Assembly (NCBI GenBank): GCA_963742345.1
Contig: CAVULO010000011.1
Location: 186,001-250,000 of the forward strand
Source: Pseudolabrys sp963742345
Lineage (GTDB): Bacteria > Pseudomonadota > Alphaproteobacteria > Rhizobiales > Xanthobacteraceae
Reading direction: 5' to 3'
DNA length: 64,000 bases
Shown here piece after piece: positions 8,163-16,147 of this stretch. Every line of letters starts with the position of its first letter. Position 1 is the first letter of the stretch. The notes under the pieces were generated by a model, which saw only the letters and a list, made by a program, of their open reading frames with translations, was not told the origin of the DNA and ran no database searches. Made by a program: the position numbers and the translations under genes.

Positions 8163-8864
8163 CTATGCCGCCCGGTCGAGTGCCTCGACCAGCCCGGCGA
8201 AGAGACCGCGCCCGTCGGTCGGGCCGATCACGGCTTCGACGTGGTTTTCGGGATGCGGCATCATGCCAAGCACATTGCCACGTTCGTTGACGATGCCGGC
8301 GATGGCGTTGGTCGAGCCGTTGACGTTCCACGCCTCATCGCGCGTGCCGTCTGGTGCGACATAGCGGAAGGTCACGCGCCCCTCGCCTTCCAGGCGCGCG
8401 ATCGTATCGGCATCTGCCGTGTAGTTGCCCTCGCCATGCGCGGTTGGCACGCGGATCACCTGGCCCGCATTGTAGCCCCGGGTGAACGGAGTGCCGGAGC
8501 GCTCGACTTTGAGGAATATATCGCGGCAGATGAACTTGAGCCGCGCGTTGCGCATCAGCACGCCGGGAAGCAGTCCTGCTTCGCAGGCGATCTGAAAACC
8601 ATTGCATACGGCGAGCACCAGCCCGCCTTTGGCCGCGTAAGCGCGCACCGCGTCCATGATGGGGCTGCGCGCCGCGATCGCGCCGCAACGCAGATAATCG
8701 CCGTAGGAGAACCCGCCCGGAATCACAACCAGATCAGTGCCGGCGGGAAGTTCCGTCTCCGCGTGCCAGACCACGGCAGGCTCGTGTCCCGAGATCAGGC
8801 GCAGCGTGCGCGCCATATCGCGCTCGCGGTTGATGCCGGGAAAGACGATGACGGCGGCTTTCAT
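8163..8864 (-). CDS. purQ: Phosphoribosylformylglycinamidine synthase, glutaminase (PurQ) subunit
   Basis: The class I glutamine amidotransferase subunit of FGAM synthase, which supplies ammonia to PurL. The nucleophile Cys is at about 87 in LAVCNGFQIACEAGLLPG. The His/Glu pair is in MMPHPENHVE near the end. The oxyanion-strand GGFSYGDYLR is present. The N-terminus MKAAVIVFPGINRERD differs from the enteric PGSNCDRD but matches the form I associate with Bradyrhizobium relatives. An in-frame ATG three codons upstream (8873) is an alternative start. purL follows after three bases; purS is 145 bases upstream, with a repeat element between them. Confidence 0.97.
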   Translation of the reverse strand: MKAAVIVFPGINRERDMARTLRLISGHEPAVVWHAETELPAGTDLVVIPGGFSYGDYLRCGAIAARSPIMDAVRAYAAKGGLVLAVCNGFQIACEAGLLPGVLMRNARLKFICRDIFLKVERSGTPFTRGYNAGQVIRVPTAHGEGNYTADADTIARLEGEGRVTFRYVAPDGTRDEAWNVNGSTNAIAGIVNERGNVLGMMPHPENHVEAVIGPTDGRGLFAGLVEALDRAA

Positions 8865-8892
8865 GACATGCAACCTTTGCCGCCTGCCTCTA

Positions 8893-8993
8893 CGTCATCC
8901 TGAGGTGGCCCGCGCAGCGGGCCCTCGAAGGATGGCCGCTCGGTCTGGGCCGTCATCCTTCGAGGCTTGCTCCGCTCGCTCCTCAGGATGACG
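8893..8993. repeat. Palindromic intergenic repeat between purS and purQ
   Basis: Outer arms of 13 bases (CGTCATCCTGAGG at 8893-8905 and its complement at 8981-8993) enclose a second pair (CCTCGAAGGATG / CATCCTTCGAGG) and a short GC hairpin. It is a REP-like element of a kind widespread between genes in Rhizobiales, here inside the pur operon. Confidence 0.75.
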
Positions 8994-9009
8994 GAAAAGG
9001 GCAAGTCGC

Positions 9010-9252
9010 TCATCCAAGCACTTCCACACGATAGTTTTCGATCACGGTATTGGCCAAAAGCCTGTCGGCAGCCTGCTTGAGCAGCGCCTCGGCCTTGGCC
9101 TGGTCCGCATCCTCGATCTCGATATCGAACACCTTGCCCTGGCGAACGCTGGACACGCCGGCAAGCCCGAGCGAGCGCAGCGCGCCTTCGATCGCCTTGC
9201 CCTGGGGGTCGAGGATGCCTGATTTCAAAGTGACGGTGACGCGGGCTTTCAT
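9010..9252 (-). CDS. purS: Phosphoribosylformylglycinamidine synthase subunit PurS
   Basis: The 80-residue PurS subunit bridges PurL and PurQ and is needed for ammonia transfer in the three-subunit FGAM synthase. The family pattern is complete: LKSGILDPQGKAIEGALRSLG at the start, then VRQGKVFDIEIE, and a closing LLANTVIENYRVEV. It lies upstream of purQ and purL in the usual order, though separated from purQ by a repeat element. purC, 0.5 kb further upstream, has its own terminator-like hairpin. Confidence 0.95.
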   Translation of the reverse strand: MKARVTVTLKSGILDPQGKAIEGALRSLGLAGVSSVRQGKVFDIEIEDADQAKAEALLKQAADRLLANTVIENYRVEVLG

Positions 9253-9399
9253 AGCGGTTTTTCAGGCGATTCCGGTCTCGACGACCTGACCTAGCATCCG
9301 CCACAGGCTGCCTCAACCGTGCGGACAAGCACTACACAGTTCATCTTGCCGGTGCCGTTTTTCAAGGCGGGCCGATGTGCCTGCCACAAAGTTTGCATG

Positions 9400-9514
9400 C
9401 TCCCTCTCCCCAACGGGGAGAGGGTTGGGGTGAGGGGGTCCAGAGACTTCTCGATAGGCCATAACCCCTCACCCGGCGCACTTTGTGCGCCGACCTCTCC
9501 CTTTGGGAGAGGTG
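9400..9514. repeat. Compound palindromic repeat between purC and purS
   Basis: Nested inverted repeats: CCTCTCCCC-AAC-GGGGAGAGG near 9403-9423, GGGGTGAGGGG against CCCCTCACCC, GGCGCACTTTGTGCGCC, and ACCTCTCCC-TTT-GGGAGAGGT at the end. This is a common Rhizobiales intergenic element. Apart from it and the terminator at 9690-9724, the 500-base gap between purS and purC shows no gene. Confidence 0.75.
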
Positions 9515-9689
9515 AAGTGGAATTCGCTGCAAGGTCCGATTCAAACCGAGCTTGCAGGGTGGGCTAAGGCGCGCTTGTCCGCTGAAGCTCGCGGAGGCAG
9601 ACCGCACCGAGCCCACCGAAATAATTTGAAGTAGCTGAAATGAACAGCGCCACGTGTGTTGCAGGCGCTGACGTTCCGCTTTCAATGCC

Positions 9690-9724
9690 CCAAAACGCCG
9701 ATGGCCGGGACTTGCCCGGCCATC
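9690..9724 (-). terminator. Intrinsic terminator after purC
   Basis: On the minus strand a perfect 10-bp stem (GATGGCCGGG / CCCGGCCATC) with a 5-base loop is followed by GGCGTTTTGG. It lies 30 bases after the purC stop and separates purC from purS. Confidence 0.7.
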
Positions 9725-9753
9725 TTGTTATCAATATGCGGCAAGCTTCGAGA

Positions 9754-10521
9754 CTAGCTCTTCACCAGTACCGGTCCGGTGCCTTGCGGGCGCTCGCCTT
9801 CGCTCATGATGCCGAGGCGCTTGGCCACTTCGGTGTAGGCTTCAAGCAGACCGCCGAGATCGCGGCGGAAGCGGTCTTTATCCAGCTTGTCGTTGGTCTT
9901 GATGTCCCACAGACGGCAGCTGTCGGGCGAAATCTCGTCCGCCACGACGATGCGCATCACATCGTTTTCCCACAGCCGGCCGGTTTCCATCTTGAAGTCC
10001 ACCAAACGGATGCCAACACCGAGGAAAAGCCCGGAGAGGAAATCGTTGACGCGGATGGCAAGCGCCATGATGTCGTCGATCTCCTGCGGCGAAGCCCAGC
10101 CGAAGGCGGTGATGTGCTCTTCCGACACCATCGGGTCATTGAGCTTGTCGTTCTTGTAGTAGAACTCGATGATCGAGCGTGGCAGCTGCGTGCCCTCCTC
10201 GATGCCGAGACGCTGCGCCAACGAACCTGCGGCGACATTACGCACCACGACCTCGAGCGGGATGATCTCCACTTCGCGAATCAACTGCTCGCGCATGTTG
10301 AGACGGCGGATGAAGTGAGTCGGCACCCCGATGTCGTTGAGGTGCTGGAATACGTATTCCGAGATTCGATTATTGAGGACACCCTTGCCTTCAATAACCT
10401 CGTGTTTCTTGGCGTTGAAGGCGGTCGCATCGTCCTTGAAATGCTGAATCAGCGTTCCAGGCTCGGGGCCTTCATAAAGGACCTTCGCCTTGCCCTCGTA
10501 GATGCGACGGCGGCGGCTCAT
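9754..10521 (-). CDS. purC: SAICAR synthase (PurC)
   Basis: Phosphoribosylaminoimidazole-succinocarboxamide synthase joins aspartate to CAIR with ATP in purine synthesis. From the ATG at 10521 it has 255 residues, the normal length. The N-terminal ATP-binding start is RRRRIYEGKAKVLYEG. The family signatures EVVVRNVAAGSLAQRLG and LVDFKMETGRLW, and the metal-binding region ADEISPDSCRLWD, are all present. An ATG ten codons upstream (10551, MDFHKPRYTP) has a better placed AGGAG but adds residues not typical of the family. It ends before a terminator and is separated from purS by a repeat. Confidence 0.95.
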   Translation of the reverse strand: MSRRRRIYEGKAKVLYEGPEPGTLIQHFKDDATAFNAKKHEVIEGKGVLNNRISEYVFQHLNDIGVPTHFIRRLNMREQLIREVEIIPLEVVVRNVAAGSLAQRLGIEEGTQLPRSIIEFYYKNDKLNDPMVSEEHITAFGWASPQEIDDIMALAIRVNDFLSGLFLGVGIRLVDFKMETGRLWENDVMRIVVADEISPDSCRLWDIKTNDKLDKDRFRRDLGGLLEAYTEVAKRLGIMSEGERPQGTGPVLVKS

Positions 10522-10809
10522 GGGCGTATACCGTGGTTTGTGAAAGTCCATCGGATTGCCGTGGCTCCTAATTGAACGACTTTGCAAGATCCGCGGCTGC
10601 GGGACCGGATTGAGAACTGGCCTCGGCCAGTGGTCCGGACACAGATTCAACCTAGCCGATCGCTAGAGGCAGCACAATCGAGCTACGGGTACGTTTTCCA
10701 CTCCGTAATTTCGCCGCAAAAGAGCAGCCCCATGTTGCCTTGACGGTTACCGGGCGATATGCAAGGCGGCGAACAAAGCAAGTGTGAGCGATTTTAACGA
10801 TCGCTCCGC

Positions 10810-10854
10810 GCATGATCCCGAAAAGCGGGTACCGGTTTTCGGAAAATGATCATG
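10810..10854. repeat. Rhizobial palindromic element (GCATGATC...GATCATG type)
   Basis: A 45-base palindrome with ends CATGATC / GATCATG and inner halves CCGAAAAGCGGG and CCGGTTTTCGG. The same kind of element is scattered through Rhizobiales genomes. It lies 26 bases before the DUF1476 gene. The remainder of the 359-base gap from purC (10522-10809) holds no gene I can support. Confidence 0.75.
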
Positions 10855-10880
10855 GCGCAATCAAATAAACGAGGGGCGGC

Positions 10881-11201
10881 ATGACCACTACTTTCGACAA
10901 GCGCGAAGAAGGCTTCGAGAAGCAATTCGCGCATGACGAGGAACTCCGCTTCAAGGCGATGGCTCGCCGGAACAAGATGCTCGGCCTGTGGGCCGCCGGA
11001 ATTCTCGGAAAAAGCGGCGCCGATGCGGAAACCTACGGCAAAGAAGTCGTCATGGCCGAATTCGAGGCAGGCGGCGACGAGGATGTCGTGCGCAAGGTGC
11101 TCAAGGATTTGCAGCCGAAGGGCATCACCGAGGAGCAAATTCGCACACGCATGAGCGAGCTGCTCGCGGAAGCCGTCGCGCAGATCAAGAAGAGCGGATA
11201 A
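10881..11201 (+). CDS. DUF1476 protein, F1-ATPase inhibitor zeta-like
   Basis: A 106-residue, mostly helical, charged protein with the DUF1476 opening 'TTFDKREEGFEKQFAHDEEL' and the helix RFKAMARRNKMLGLWAA. DUF1476 includes the zeta subunit of Paracoccus denitrificans F1Fo-ATP synthase, whose N-terminal region inhibits ATP hydrolysis. The later region 'GDEDVVRKVLKDLQPKGITE' is also typical. No ATP synthase genes are nearby, which is normal for this family. It is probably a single-gene unit. Confidence 0.9.
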   Translation: MTTTFDKREEGFEKQFAHDEELRFKAMARRNKMLGLWAAGILGKSGADAETYGKEVVMAEFEAGGDEDVVRKVLKDLQPKGITEEQIRTRMSELLAEAVAQIKKSG

Positions 11202-11236
11202 CACGTCCGTGTCCCGGACGCGGTGCACCACGCACT

Positions 11237-11340
11237 CCGGTCATTCCGGGACGGCGCGCAGCACCGGACCCGGAATCCAGATGCGAGCGTTGAGCTAGTT
11301 TCCGGATTCCGGGTTCGCTCGCGTATTGCGCCCGGAATGG
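11237..11340. repeat. Intergenic inverted repeat (CATTCCGGG type)
   Basis: CATTCCGGGAC with CCGGACCCGGAATCC on one side and GGATTCCGGGTTCG with CCCGGAATGG on the other form an imperfect large hairpin. It fills most of the gap between the DUF1476 gene and the aldolase gene. A related start (GTCATTCCGGGTTCGC) recurs at 59319. Confidence 0.6.
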
Positions 11341-11356
11341 CAGCTGAAAGGCAACG

Positions 11357-12136
11357 ATGACACAAACGCCGCCCTTCGCCCTCGCCCGGCGTCTGCGCGC
11401 GGGCGAAACAATCTACGGCGGCTGGTGCATGATCGGCTCGCCCGTCGTCGCCGAAACAATCGCGCGCGAAGGCTTTGCTGCCGTGGTGCTCGACGCCCAG
11501 CACGGCCTGTGGGATGTGCCATCGCTCATCGCGGGCGCCGGCGCAGTCAACCATGCCGTCGCAGCGCCGCTGGTTCGCGTGCCCCACAACGATTTCGCGC
11601 TGGCTTCGCGCGCGCTCGACTTCGGTGCCGAAGCGATCATCGCGCCAATGATCAACAACGCCGCTGACGCCCGGCAATTTGCGGCCGCCGCGAAATATCC
11701 CCCGCTCGGCGAACGCAGCTGGGGACCGCTGCGCGCCATGGTGCTGCAAGGCCGCACCGCACCAGTCGACTACTTGCGTGAAGCAAACGACGGCACGCTG
11801 ACCTTCGCAATGATCGAAACCGCAACTGCGCTCGGCAATGTCGATGCGATCGCGGCAACGCCCGGCATCGATGCGCTGTTTGTGGGCCCTTACGATCTCG
11901 CCACCGCGCTCAGCGCCGGCACCGCGCAGGACGTGCAGGCCCCGCAGGTCGAACAGGCGATCGACAGGATTTGCGCCTCTGCCAAGAAGGCCGGCAAGAT
12001 CCCCGGCATCTATTGCCGCGATGCCGAGGGCGCGGTGGCCATGGCCAAACGCGGTTTCCGCTTCATTATTGCCGGCAATGACCTCACCACTTTGCGCGCC
12101 GCCACCGCGGCGCAGCTCAAGGCGTTGAAGGGGTAG
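11357..12136 (+). CDS. HpcH/HpaI-family aldolase
   Basis: A 259-residue class II, metal-dependent aldolase of the HpcH/HpaI superfamily, which cleaves or forms 2-keto acids with pyruvate. Key residues visible are His49 in VLDAQHG, Arg74 in PLVRVPHND, a metal-binding Glu in FAMIETATALGN and a metal-binding Asp in LFVGPYDLATAL. GarL, HpaI and RhmA share this pattern, so the acceptor aldehyde cannot be told. No pathway genes are adjacent. The ATG follows an AAAGG site. Confidence 0.88.
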   Translation: MTQTPPFALARRLRAGETIYGGWCMIGSPVVAETIAREGFAAVVLDAQHGLWDVPSLIAGAGAVNHAVAAPLVRVPHNDFALASRALDFGAEAIIAPMINNAADARQFAAAAKYPPLGERSWGPLRAMVLQGRTAPVDYLREANDGTLTFAMIETATALGNVDAIAATPGIDALFVGPYDLATALSAGTAQDVQAPQVEQAIDRICASAKKAGKIPGIYCRDAEGAVAMAKRGFRFIIAGNDLTTLRAATAAQLKALKG

Positions 12137-12151
12137 GCAGCACCCCTCCTC

Positions 12152-12235
12152 CGCTCATTCCCGCGAAAGCGGGAATCCAGGGGCCAGACCAAATAGCATA
12201 GAAGACTGGGTCCCCGCTTTCGCGGGGACGAACGG
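12152..12235. repeat. Palindromic repeat, GTCCCCGCGAAAGCGGGGAC family, copy 1
   Basis: Two hairpins face each other: CATTCCCGCGAAAGCGGGAATCC and GTCCCCGCTTTCGCGGGGAC, separated by about 26 variable bases and ending in CCAG / CTGG. Related copies are at 20440 and 28033. Confidence 0.75.
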
Positions 12236-12253
12236 CTGAGGTAATTGCCCTGC

Positions 12254-13459
12254 CTAGCGCTCGCCCGGAACGACAGCGGAGAGGTCCTCGAGCACTTTAG
12301 TCACATCCCTCTCCACCTCCTCCGCCCTCGCCTCGCATATACGATAACCACGCGCGACGAGGTAAGCGCGGCGCTCCGCGCGTGTGCGCGTCGCCTCTTC
12401 GGTCTCCTGCGGCGGCACCAGATCGATGACGCATTTGAGCGGGAACGAAACGAAGTCAGTAATGTGTGGACCCACCGGCACCTGCCGCTTGAACCCGCGG
12501 CCGGCGAAACGGCGATCGTTCACCAGCGCCTGCCACAACGCGCGTTCGGCCTCCGTTGGATTGCGGCGCAGAAGCCGCGCCAGGCCGCGCACCGGGGTGC
12601 GCTCGCCCTGCACGCGGCCACCACCTTGCTCCGCCAGCAGATCGCGCAGCTGCTGGCTTTGCGCCGAATCGAGCACGCCGCCGCGGGCCGGGCCCTTGCG
12701 TCCTTGCACGATGGCGTTGACCACGCCGTGCAGCGTGCGGATGTCCTGCTGCGTCGGCGCCATACGCTGGAAAATATTGCGAAGGTTGATGCTCATGGTG
12801 CCGCGCTTCTCCTCGGGCCGAAAAAATTCAACCCGTTCCAGCTCGCGCTCGAGATCGGAAAAGAACGCATCGAGCTGCTGCTTGGGCGCCGGCGGCGATT
12901 TTTCCGGCATGGCGAATGGCAGTTCGCCGCCGCCTCCACACTTGAACCACTCATAGGCGACGATCACCACCGCCTGCGCCAGGTTCAGGGATGCAAAGGC
13001 CGGATTGATCGGCAAGGTCACAATGCGGTCGGCGAGCGCGACCTCATGATTTTCGAGCCCGATACGCTCGCGCCCGAAGACGATGGCAACGCTTTCCCCG
13101 CCTGCAACCCGCGGTGCCATTTCCAAAGCCGCCGCCTGCGCAGATACCACCGGCTTTGCCTGGTCGTGATTGCGCGCGGTGGTGGCGAGAACGAAGCTGC
13201 AATCGCCGATCGCCTCGTTGAGGCTCTCGTGAAGCGTAGCGCCTTCCAGAACGCGATCGGCGCCCGCCGCCATGACACGCGCCCTGTCGTTGGGCCAGCG
13301 TTGGAGCGGTTTGACCAGCCGCAGGCGCGACAGGCCGAAATTGGCCATGGCGCGCGCTGCCGCGCCGATATTCTCGCCGAGCTGCGGCTCGACCAGAACG
13401 ACGATGGGCGCCGGCGTTTCGATCCAGCGCTTGGTCTTGTCGGTGCCGGCACCGGGCAT
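12254..13459 (-). CDS. TrmJ-like SPOUT RNA methyltransferase fused to a DUF559-like domain
   Basis: A 401-residue protein in one uninterrupted frame. Residues 18-255 form a SpoU/TrmJ-type SPOUT methyltransferase: PQLGENIGAAARAMANFG (25-42), FGRERIGLENHE (128-139) and LPINPAFASLNLAQAV (149-164). TrmJ methylates the 2'-O of residue 32 in certain tRNAs using SAM. Residues about 290-393 look like a DUF559 (Vsr-like endonuclease-fold) domain: RRNPTEAERALWQAL, FKRQVPVGPHITDFVSF, and a closing RRAYLVARGYRI helix-strand. The usual catalytic ELDGGQH-like motif is replaced by VIDLVPPQE, so nuclease activity is doubtful. A GGAGG site supports the start. Plain TrmJ proteins are about 240-280 residues. 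The role of the extra domain is unknown. Confidence 0.85.
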   Translation of the reverse strand: MPGAGTDKTKRWIETPAPIVVLVEPQLGENIGAAARAMANFGLSRLRLVKPLQRWPNDRARVMAAGADRVLEGATLHESLNEAIGDCSFVLATTARNHDQAKPVVSAQAAALEMAPRVAGGESVAIVFGRERIGLENHEVALADRIVTLPINPAFASLNLAQAVVIVAYEWFKCGGGGELPFAMPEKSPPAPKQQLDAFFSDLERELERVEFFRPEEKRGTMSINLRNIFQRMAPTQQDIRTLHGVVNAIVQGRKGPARGGVLDSAQSQQLRDLLAEQGGGRVQGERTPVRGLARLLRRNPTEAERALWQALVNDRRFAGRGFKRQVPVGPHITDFVSFPLKCVIDLVPPQETEEATRTRAERRAYLVARGYRICEARAEEVERDVTKVLEDLSAVVPGER

Positions 13460-13613
13460 CTCAAACCTCCGTTCGCGCGGTATACCTGTCCTCCCGCGGC
13501 GGGGAAAGAACAGCGGAAAATCGCGGCTTTCGCCGCCCGATTTGGGGTGCTATACGGCGCGCGCCGGAAGCATTTCCTCCCTGTCCGCGCAACTTCAAAA
13601 GGTTCTATCCGCA

Positions 13614-14825
13614 ATGGCGAAGATCAAGGTGGCAAACCCCGTCGTCGAAATGGACGGCGACGAGATGACGCGCATTATCTGGCAGCTGATCAAGGACAAG
13701 CTGATCCATCCCTATCTCGACATCAACCTTCTCTATTACGACCTGAGCGTCCAGAAGCGCGACGAGACCGACGATCAGATCACCATCGACGCGGCCAACA
13801 AGACCAAGGAAGTCGGCGTCGCGGTGAAGTGCGCGACCATTACGCCGGACGAAGCGCGGGTGAAGGAATTCAACCTCAAGAAGATGTGGCGCTCGCCCAA
13901 CGGCACCATCCGCAACATCATCGGCGGCGTGATCTTCCGCGAGCCGATCATCTGCAAAAACGTGCCGCGCCTGGTGCCGGGCTGGACCCAGCCGATCGTG
14001 ATCGGCCGTCACGCCTATGGCGACCAATACCGCGCGACCGACATTCGCGTGCCGGAAAAGGCCAAGCTCACGCTGAGCTACGTCACGCCCGACGGCAAAA
14101 AGATCGAACACGAAGTGTTCGAATTCCCCGGCTCGGGTGTCGCGCTCGCCATGTACAATCTCGACGACTCGATCCGCGATTTCGCGCGCGCCTCGTTCAA
14201 CTACGGGCTTTCGCGCGGCTATCCGGTGTATCTCTCGACCAAGAACACCATTCTCAAAGTCTATGACGGCCGCTTCAAGGATCTCTTCCAGGAGATCTTC
14301 GACAAGGAATTCAAGGCCGAATTCGACAAGAAGAAGATCACCTACGAACACCGCCTGATCGACGACATGGTGGCGGCAGCGATGAAGTGGTCGGGCGGCT
14401 ATGTCTGGGCCTGCAAGAACTACGACGGCGACGTGCAGTCGGACATCGTGGCGCAGGGCTTCGGCTCGCTCGGCCTGATGAGTTCGGTGCTGATGACGCC
14501 GGACGGCAAGATCGTGGAATCGGAAGCCGCGCACGGCACGGTGACGCGCCACTATCGCGAACATCAGAAGGGCAAGGAAACCTCGACCAATTCGGTCGCC
14601 TCGATCTTTGCCTGGACGCGCGGGCTTGCCCATCGCGCCAAGCTCGACAAGAACGACGCGCTGGCAAAGTTCGCCGCCACGCTGGAAAAAGTGTGCATCG
14701 ACACCGTCCAGTCGGGCTTCATGACGAAGGACCTGGCGCTCCTGGTCGGCGCCGACCAGAAGTGGCTCTCCACCACCGGCTTCCTCGACAAGGTCGACGA
14801 AAACCTGAAGAAGGCGATGGCGTAA
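13614..14825 (+). CDS. icd: NADP-dependent isocitrate dehydrogenase, eukaryotic-like dimeric type
   Basis: A 403-residue TCA-cycle enzyme that decarboxylates isocitrate to 2-oxoglutarate with NADP. It is the 'eukaryotic-type' homodimeric form usual in Rhizobiales: the start MAKIKVANPVVEMDGDEMTR, the substrate-binding SPNGTIRNIIGG at about 94-105, DDMVAAAMKWSGGYVWACKN with the metal-binding Asp residues, and ESEAAHGTVTRHYR with the NADP site. The same frame is open upstream, but the conserved start and an AAAGG site fix the ATG at 13614. It is convergent with the potassium-channel gene. Confidence 0.97.
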   Translation: MAKIKVANPVVEMDGDEMTRIIWQLIKDKLIHPYLDINLLYYDLSVQKRDETDDQITIDAANKTKEVGVAVKCATITPDEARVKEFNLKKMWRSPNGTIRNIIGGVIFREPIICKNVPRLVPGWTQPIVIGRHAYGDQYRATDIRVPEKAKLTLSYVTPDGKKIEHEVFEFPGSGVALAMYNLDDSIRDFARASFNYGLSRGYPVYLSTKNTILKVYDGRFKDLFQEIFDKEFKAEFDKKKITYEHRLIDDMVAAAMKWSGGYVWACKNYDGDVQSDIVAQGFGSLGLMSSVLMTPDGKIVESEAAHGTVTRHYREHQKGKETSTNSVASIFAWTRGLAHRAKLDKNDALAKFAATLEKVCIDTVQSGFMTKDLALLVGADQKWLSTTGFLDKVDENLKKAMA

Positions 14826-14850
14826 TCTCGCGGCGTCTCCACTTCCGATC

Positions 14851-16062
14851 CTACTTAACCTCCTCGGCCGCGATCTCACGCTTGGAAGGGGCCGACACCC
14901 GCGGGCCGACACGCTTTTCGACCACGTCCTTGATGCGGGTCGCGACGCGCGGGTCGCGCTGCATCAACGCGTGCAGATCGTGCGCATCGAGCACCAGCAG
15001 GTTGGTGCGGGTGAGCGCGGTGACGGTCGCTGAACGGCGCGTGCGGCGCAGCACCGCCACTTCGCCGAAGAACTGACCGACGCCGAGCCGCACATGCTCT
15101 TTCTTGCCCTTGATCGCAATATCGACCTCGCCGGCGGCGATGAAATACATTGAATGGGCAGAATCGCCGGCTCTTAAGATGACTTCTCCGGCTTCGGCCA
15201 CCTGCGCCCGCAACAATTCCATGACATCGGAAATTTCCGTGGCGTCGAGTTCGGCAAACAGCGGCACGCGTGAAATCATGCCCCAGGTGACGATGAAGTC
15301 GCGGCGATGAATCTGTTCGGCGAACGCGGTGGCAATAATGCCGACCGGCAACGCCATCAATACGAGCCCCGCAAAGATCGTGCATGTCGCGATCAGCTTG
15401 CCGAGCGCGGTCACCGGTACGACATCGCCGTAGCCGATCGTGCCGATGGTCACGATCGCCCACCAGAATGCATCGGGAATCGTGCCGAGCTTGGTCGGCT
15501 GGATGCTGGCTTCGGCCAGATGCATCAGGGAGGCGGAAACCAGGGCTATGCCGAGCGCGATGACAAGGCATCCAAACAACGCGCGCCGCTCGTTGTAGAG
15601 AACATCGAGCAACGAGCGCATCGCCGGCGAATAGCGCGCGAACTTGAAAAACCGCACCATACGAAAGACAAGGACCACCCGCAGATCGCCGGGCAGGATC
15701 ATGGCAAACCAGAACGGCAACACCGCCACCAGGTCGACGATGCCGGCCGGGCTGAGCGCGTATTTGAGCCGAGACTGCCGCGCCGGCAGATGCTGGTGCG
15801 GGCCGTGCTCAACCGCGGACCATAGCCGCAGGGCATATTCGATGGTGAACACCACCAGGGAAAAGTATTCGATCAGCGCGAAGGCGGTCGCGTAACGCGC
15901 CTCATATTCCGGCATGGATGCGAGCGCCACCGAGATCAGGTTGATCACAATGAGCATGATCAGCCCGCGATCGACCCATGTGCCGACGCGATTGCCCACC
16001 GGGCCCTGTTCGAGCACCTGATAGACGCGTCGGCGCAGATCCTTGAGGCGGTTACGTGCCAT
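14851..16062 (-). CDS. Cyclic-nucleotide-gated voltage-sensor-type K+ channel
   Basis: A 403-residue six-helix channel. An S4-like helix with spaced arginines (LRVVLVFRMVRFFKFARYS, about 127-145) is followed by the pore loop with the selectivity filter TIGYGD at 208-213. A C-terminal cyclic-nucleotide-binding domain spans about 270-375, with the phosphate-binding cassette GQFFGEVAVLRRTRRSATV. The layout matches the rhizobial MlotiK1 channel, which is opened by cAMP; its native role is not well established. The S4 has fewer regular charges than eukaryotic channels, so voltage sensing is uncertain. It is convergent with icd. Confidence 0.92.
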   Translation of the reverse strand: MARNRLKDLRRRVYQVLEQGPVGNRVGTWVDRGLIMLIVINLISVALASMPEYEARYATAFALIEYFSLVVFTIEYALRLWSAVEHGPHQHLPARQSRLKYALSPAGIVDLVAVLPFWFAMILPGDLRVVLVFRMVRFFKFARYSPAMRSLLDVLYNERRALFGCLVIALGIALVSASLMHLAEASIQPTKLGTIPDAFWWAIVTIGTIGYGDVVPVTALGKLIATCTIFAGLVLMALPVGIIATAFAEQIHRRDFIVTWGMISRVPLFAELDATEISDVMELLRAQVAEAGEVILRAGDSAHSMYFIAAGEVDIAIKGKKEHVRLGVGQFFGEVAVLRRTRRSATVTALTRTNLLVLDAHDLHALMQRDPRVATRIKDVVEKRVGPRVSAPSKREIAAEEVK

Positions 16063-16147
16063 GCGGCGGGATCCTGCTGGAATTCGGAAAGATACTAATA
16101 CATTGCGACGCAGCCGCCTTGCGGTCGATCAACCATGCGGCAAAGGT

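Noticed and set aside
8893..12235. Closely spaced palindromes as a possible CRISPR array
   Set aside because: The elements differ in sequence, lie between separate genes and have no regular spacers or cas genes.
13272..13613. N-terminal extension of isocitrate dehydrogenase
   Set aside because: Overlaps the methyltransferase gene antisense; the family start and ribosome-binding site are at 13614.
12245..14266. 673-codon open frame overlapping the methyltransferase and icd genes
   Set aside because: Runs antisense to one real gene and out of frame through another; explained by codon bias.
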